Assembly (NCBI GenBank): GCA_902493855.1
Contig: CABUQV010000014.1
Span: forward strand, 1 to 53,222
Direction of reading: 5' to 3'
Origin: an uncultured Collinsella sp.
GTDB taxonomy: Bacteria; Actinomycetota; Coriobacteriia; Coriobacteriales; Coriobacteriaceae
Length of the DNA stretch: 53,222 nucleotides
Part shown: piece by piece, positions 50,328 through 53,222 of the stretch
Layout of the letters: every line of letters begins with the position of its first letter
Position numbering within the stretch: the first letter of the stretch is position 1
Program-made: the position numbers and the translations under genes
Notes under the pieces: model-generated
What the model was told of the DNA's origin: nothing
Databases searched by the model: none
Seen by the model: the letters and a program-made list of their open reading frames with translations, nothing else

Positions 50328-52769
50328 CTACCCCAGCGAGCGGTTGAGGGAGCCGAGCTCGTCGTTGCCCATGGTGCGCCACATTTGGAAGATGCAACCG
50401 CGTGCCAGGAAAAAGAAGCCGTTGTCGACCAGTTGCACAGCGGCATCTGCCAGCTGATTCGTCACGGCGGACACTGGCGGCAGCTCGAGTCCAGCCTTGC
50501 GGATGGTCTCGACCGCTTCCTCGAACGTCGGAGGCTCGCTGACGCCCATCTCGTTCATAAGGCCCTGCATTTCTTCCAGCGCGCTACTGCCCGACTCCTC
50601 GCCGCGCGGCACCAGACGGTAACAAGCCAGCGCCAGGTCGAGCTGATCGCAATTCCAATAGGCAAACGCCAAGCGATAGAACAGGTAGCCGATTGCAGAA
50701 CGATCGCTGGCAATACGTAGGCCGTGGCGCGCCACCTCGATAATCTCGTCAAAGCGCTCCAGACGCGCAAGCACGTTGATGAGCGCAAAGTGCGATTGCA
50801 TGGACGAGCGCGCCAGATCGTAAAGATGGCGCACCTCGGGCAGCGCTCGTTCAAAGTCCTCTTGCTCGGCGTAAAAGCTGCAGATCTCGTGCTGGGCAAA
50901 GTACAGCGCATCGGGCGCACGAAGGATTCGCACAGAGCGGTCTTCTTCCAACACCGGTAGCACCATGCGCACCAGCTGGTTATCGCAAAACTGCGTTTGA
51001 ACCGGACCTGTCGCCAAAAGCTCGGCGACGGCGCACTTAGCCTCCAACTCCTCGACAAGACGAGAAAAGCCTTCAAAAGCACCTGTACGGTCGACTTTTG
51101 CCTGCTCGCGCAATTCAACAACACGGGCCACGTATGGGTCGTCGTCCTCTTCCATGACCTCCAACTCGTCAGCCGTATCGGCAAGCAGCAGATCGCGCAG
51201 CGCCGGCGGCAGCGTGCGATGGTCATCACGCGGACGAGCATGAACCTCCGCAGGCTCAATCGTCTCCGGAGCGATTGACTCATACGCCTCAAGTACACGC
51301 TTGCACGGCATATCGTCCATGTCCATGCTCTCAAGATCCTTGGCGACAGGCACGCAATCGGCCAGATAGGCCGCACGCCCAAAGAAATACGTTGCAACAA
51401 CGCGCTCGCCCTGCTCACTGTCGGGAGCAGCAATCTGCACATAGCAGCGTGTGATGCAGGTGCCCGCGGCAAAACACGCTGCCGCAAGCGTGAGTGCCAC
51501 GCGCGCATCGTGCTCCGCGGCCCAGATCGCGCGCGTGTCCTCGTCCAGCTCGCGCCAGGCGTCATCTTGAGCATCGTATTCGCGCTGCGGCATAGCATCG
51601 ACAACCGTGCGGCCAAATCGCACCAACATGATGCCCTCGGCGACGTTCGCTCGATAGGTGTAGTCGAGCCGCGTGACCACGTTGAGCGCCTCTACGATAC
51701 GTGCAAAACGGGTGCGAACGTCCCACTCGCCACCCGGCTGGCACGCAACCGTCCCCGGCTTGGCCCACGGGTTGTCATTCGACAGCGTTTCGAGCAAGCG
51801 AGGAACGTCGTCTGTCGTCTTGCTGATATGCCATAGGTCAAAGAGCGAGCAGCCCTCAAAGCTTGGCGACGAGGCAACGGGGCCCAACCCTGCCCCAATA
51901 CGCTCAAGGATGCCCGATAGGCGGTTCAGGCGGCACTCGATGGCAAGCAGGGCATCGATCTCGTCCTGGTCCAGCAGGCTACGGTCAAAATTGAGATAGA
52001 AGAGTCTCGAGCGATCGATGCGCGCCAGGCTCATTTCAGTTTTGGCCGCGATGGTGCGCAGGCGAGGCAGATCAACTTCGCCCATCAAAGCGGCGGCATA
52101 GCGCTCAATGCCACTTGGATTATCTGTATGGTCAATGCGGTAGAGCAATGTTTCGATTGCATCGGGCAGCGGTGTGGAATCAAAACCCAGCAGCACCTCA
52201 ACCGGCTCAGAGAGTTTTACAAGTTTGATCTTGTCGACGGCATTTTTCATGCCCTCGTCGAGGCCGTCACCGTCTACCGTGCCTGAGACAGCGTTTTCAG
52301 AATCGGCGAATATCACGTAACGCAAGAACATCGAGGCCATGAACTCGCCGTAGCGAAGGCTGCGCGTCGAATTCCACGTCTCGCGATCGGATTGTTCGCG
52401 CATGGCGCCTTCGGGAGAGCCGATGACTCGCGCCCGGGAGTGCATCGTCCCATCGGTACCCCTGACCGCAATCTCACCGATGTTGGAATCGGATTCGTCA
52501 AGAATCAGTTGCATGTCGGGATCGTCGGGCAGCGATACCTCGTTAACGGGACGGTCCACCTTATAGACCTCACCCGAAACGCTCACGTAGCCCAAAAGCG
52601 ACACGTGGCTTTTGCCGACGAATTCGACGACATAGCATGATTCATGCGGGTCCTCGCCAAAGAGCTTCCAAACCACGCCATACGAGCGTCCCGCAGGCTG
52701 CTCGGGCATGGCCGGAAAGCGCTTTTTGGGATCGAGAAACCTGAGCTTGTATGTCGGACGCTCTGCCAC
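50328..52769 (-). CDS. Large protein of unknown function with TPR-like C-terminal part
   Basis: An 813-residue protein I do not recognise by name. It has no signal peptide or membrane helix. The N-terminal 150 residues look like a beta-rich domain (GVVWKLFGEDPHESCYVVEF, then LLGYVSVSGEVYKVDRPV). The middle is acidic. The last 250 residues hold helical repeats of TPR type (FALINVLARLERFDEIIEVA, then LFYRLAFAYWNCDQLDLALACYRLV), suggesting a protein-protein scaffold. It begins with GTG at 52769 with AGGGTGA upstream. It sits between two tRNA genes on the same strand, with no operon partner. Probably a conserved lineage protein; function open. Confidence 0.75.
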   Translation of the reverse strand: MAERPTYKLRFLDPKKRFPAMPEQPAGRSYGVVWKLFGEDPHESCYVVEFVGKSHVSLLGYVSVSGEVYKVDRPVNEVSLPDDPDMQLILDESDSNIGEIAVRGTDGTMHSRARVIGSPEGAMREQSDRETWNSTRSLRYGEFMASMFLRYVIFADSENAVSGTVDGDGLDEGMKNAVDKIKLVKLSEPVEVLLGFDSTPLPDAIETLLYRIDHTDNPSGIERYAAALMGEVDLPRLRTIAAKTEMSLARIDRSRLFYLNFDRSLLDQDEIDALLAIECRLNRLSGILERIGAGLGPVASSPSFEGCSLFDLWHISKTTDDVPRLLETLSNDNPWAKPGTVACQPGGEWDVRTRFARIVEALNVVTRLDYTYRANVAEGIMLVRFGRTVVDAMPQREYDAQDDAWRELDEDTRAIWAAEHDARVALTLAAACFAAGTCITRCYVQIAAPDSEQGERVVATYFFGRAAYLADCVPVAKDLESMDMDDMPCKRVLEAYESIAPETIEPAEVHARPRDDHRTLPPALRDLLLADTADELEVMEEDDDPYVARVVELREQAKVDRTGAFEGFSRLVEELEAKCAVAELLATGPVQTQFCDNQLVRMVLPVLEEDRSVRILRAPDALYFAQHEICSFYAEQEDFERALPEVRHLYDLARSSMQSHFALINVLARLERFDEIIEVARHGLRIASDRSAIGYLFYRLAFAYWNCDQLDLALACYRLVPRGEESGSSALEEMQGLMNEMGVSEPPTFEEAVETIRKAGLELPPVSAVTNQLADAAVQLVDNGFFFLARGCIFQMWRTMGNDELGSLNRSLG

Positions 52770-52871
52770 GAAATATCACCCTGATCGGTCGTCTAAAGAA
52801 AGAGCGCGCCACGGGCTCACCGAGGCGCATACTCGAAATCTTACACGAGTCGATGAGAAATAGTCCCCTTT

Positions 52872-52962
52872 GACCGAGGTTCGAATCCATGCAGCGTTTA
52901 CGTAAAAGAAAAGCCCCCGTTGCCGGGAGCTTTAATCTCAAATGGTGCGGCGTATAGGATTC
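52872..52962 (-). repeat. Partial duplicate of the tRNA-Arg 3' end and terminator (copy 1)
   Basis: 91 bases that differ from 53062-53152 at only four positions. It includes the last 21 bases of tRNA-Arg with CCA, the terminator hairpin and the downstream GGATTCGAACC box. The tRNA sequence breaks off at GGATTC and is followed by unrelated GC-rich DNA. Typical of an attachment-site duplication or a tandem copy error. Confidence 0.85.
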
Positions 52963-53061
52963 CGCGCATCCGCTGCGCGGATCCGCACCGGCTTCGCCCG
53001 CCTGCCGGCGGACTCGCCCGCGGGCTAAAAACGCTCCGCGTTTTCTTTACGCCCGCGCCTC
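52963..53061. other. GC-rich spacer between tRNA-Arg 3' duplicates
   Basis: No gene seen. It holds ATCCGC/GCGGAT and AAAACGC/GCGTTTT hairpins. Nearby short frames cross the duplicate and are not credible. The rest of 52770-52871 is the leader of the large minus-strand gene and a short ACTCG/CGAGT repeat. Confidence 0.5.
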
Positions 53062-53152
53062 GACCGAGGTTCGAATCCGTGCAGTGTTTACGTAAAAGAA
53101 AAGCCCCCGTCGCCGGGAGCTTTAATCTCAATTGGTGCGGCGTATAGGATTC
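53062..53152 (-). repeat. tRNA-Arg 3' end, terminator and downstream box (copy 2)
   Basis: The intact copy. It contains the last 20 bases of tRNA-Arg, then on the minus strand AGCTCCCG GCGA CGGGGGCT followed by TTTTCTTTTA (about 53096-53120), an intrinsic terminator, and GGATTCGAACC near 53067-53077. Confidence 0.85.
53096..53120 (-). terminator. Terminator of tRNA-Arg
   Basis: AGCTCCCG/CGGGGGCT with GCGA loop and TTTTCTTTTAC on the minus strand, 13 bases past the CCA end. The same structure recurs at 52906-52930 in the duplicate. Confidence 0.8.
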
Positions 53153-53209
53153 GAACCTATGACGTTCTGATTCGTAGTCAGACCCTCTATCCAGCTGAGG
53201 TAACGCCGC
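53133..53209 (-). tRNA. tRNA-Arg (anticodon ACG)
   Basis: A 77-base tRNA with encoded CCA. The acceptor GCGGCGT pairs with ACGCCGC, the anticodon stem CTGA/TCAG region holds loop CTACGAA (anticodon ACG, read as ICG after deamination), and the T-arm is ATAGGTTCGAATCCTAT. Reads CGU, CGC and CGA codons. Confidence 0.97.
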
Positions 53210-53222
53210 GACTTGTTGATTA

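Noticed and set aside
52898..53131. Small minus-strand frames across the tRNA-Arg 3' duplicates
   Set aside because: Both duplicates give the same opening residues because they translate tRNA-terminator DNA, not a gene.

Overview
This window looks like chromosome of a gut-type Coriobacteriia, most likely Collinsella or a close relative. That is an inference from protein content (duplicate FeoA plus FeoB with a Cys-rich FeoB partner, a lactate-racemase cluster, VanRS-like regulators, a YhgE/Pip pair, a Coriobacteriia-style TPR protein), the fairly high G+C, and many long intergenic hairpins. I ran no search. No prophage, transposase, rRNA or CRISPR array is visible. Most genes lie on the minus strand.

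Layout. 1-2,420: a GntR/FCD regulator flanked by two related inverted repeats, then an AAA+ ATPase behind six tandem 10-bp repeats that each carry a -10-like hexamer. 2,770-8,600: an old-yellow-enzyme-type flavin/Fe-S/FAD reductase, then a ferrous-iron uptake cluster (two feoA genes, feoB, Cys-rich protein) with a DtxR/IdeR-like box before feoB, and an HPr-like protein with Asp at position 46. 9,000-15,500: an APC amino-acid permease and an ebgC/ebgA beta-galactosidase operon, divergent from a LacI-family repressor with three identical palindromic operators between them. 15,740-18,420: aspS and a SerB-type phosphatase. 18,440-23,150: lactate racemase system, larB-larC-tetR facing larA-larD (no larE here; LarC is reduced to its first domain). 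24,140-28,530: phosphoenolpyruvate carboxylase and hisS. 28,830-32,540: an M20 amidohydrolase/MFS operon and a DMT-family transporter. 32,880-40,310: two YhgE/Pip membrane proteins and htpG. 40,510-43,120: GNAT acetyltransferase plus a cpsB/cpsD/wzz-type polysaccharide control set. 43,310-48,470: a PhoBR-like pair with pstB, and a VanRS-like pair facing a D,D-carboxypeptidase. 50,140-53,222: tRNA-Ser(GCT), a large TPR-type protein of unknown role, and tRNA-Arg(ACG) with a duplicated 3' end.

How the parts fit. The gene set suits a fermentative gut anaerobe: ferrous iron import, beta-galactoside hydrolysis under LacI control, D/L-lactate interconversion with a lactate-type channel, anaplerotic oxaloacetate formation, and cell-envelope control by two-component systems.

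The most unusual signal is not a gene. Long intergenic inverted repeats follow many genes. Two of them, after larD and after the PEP carboxylase gene, share a terminator-like core and right flank, but each is enclosed by a different, perfectly self-complementary 29-bp arm pair. Arms that differ between copies yet pair perfectly within each copy point to selection or a copying mechanism acting on structure. I consider this the best candidate for an undescribed element.
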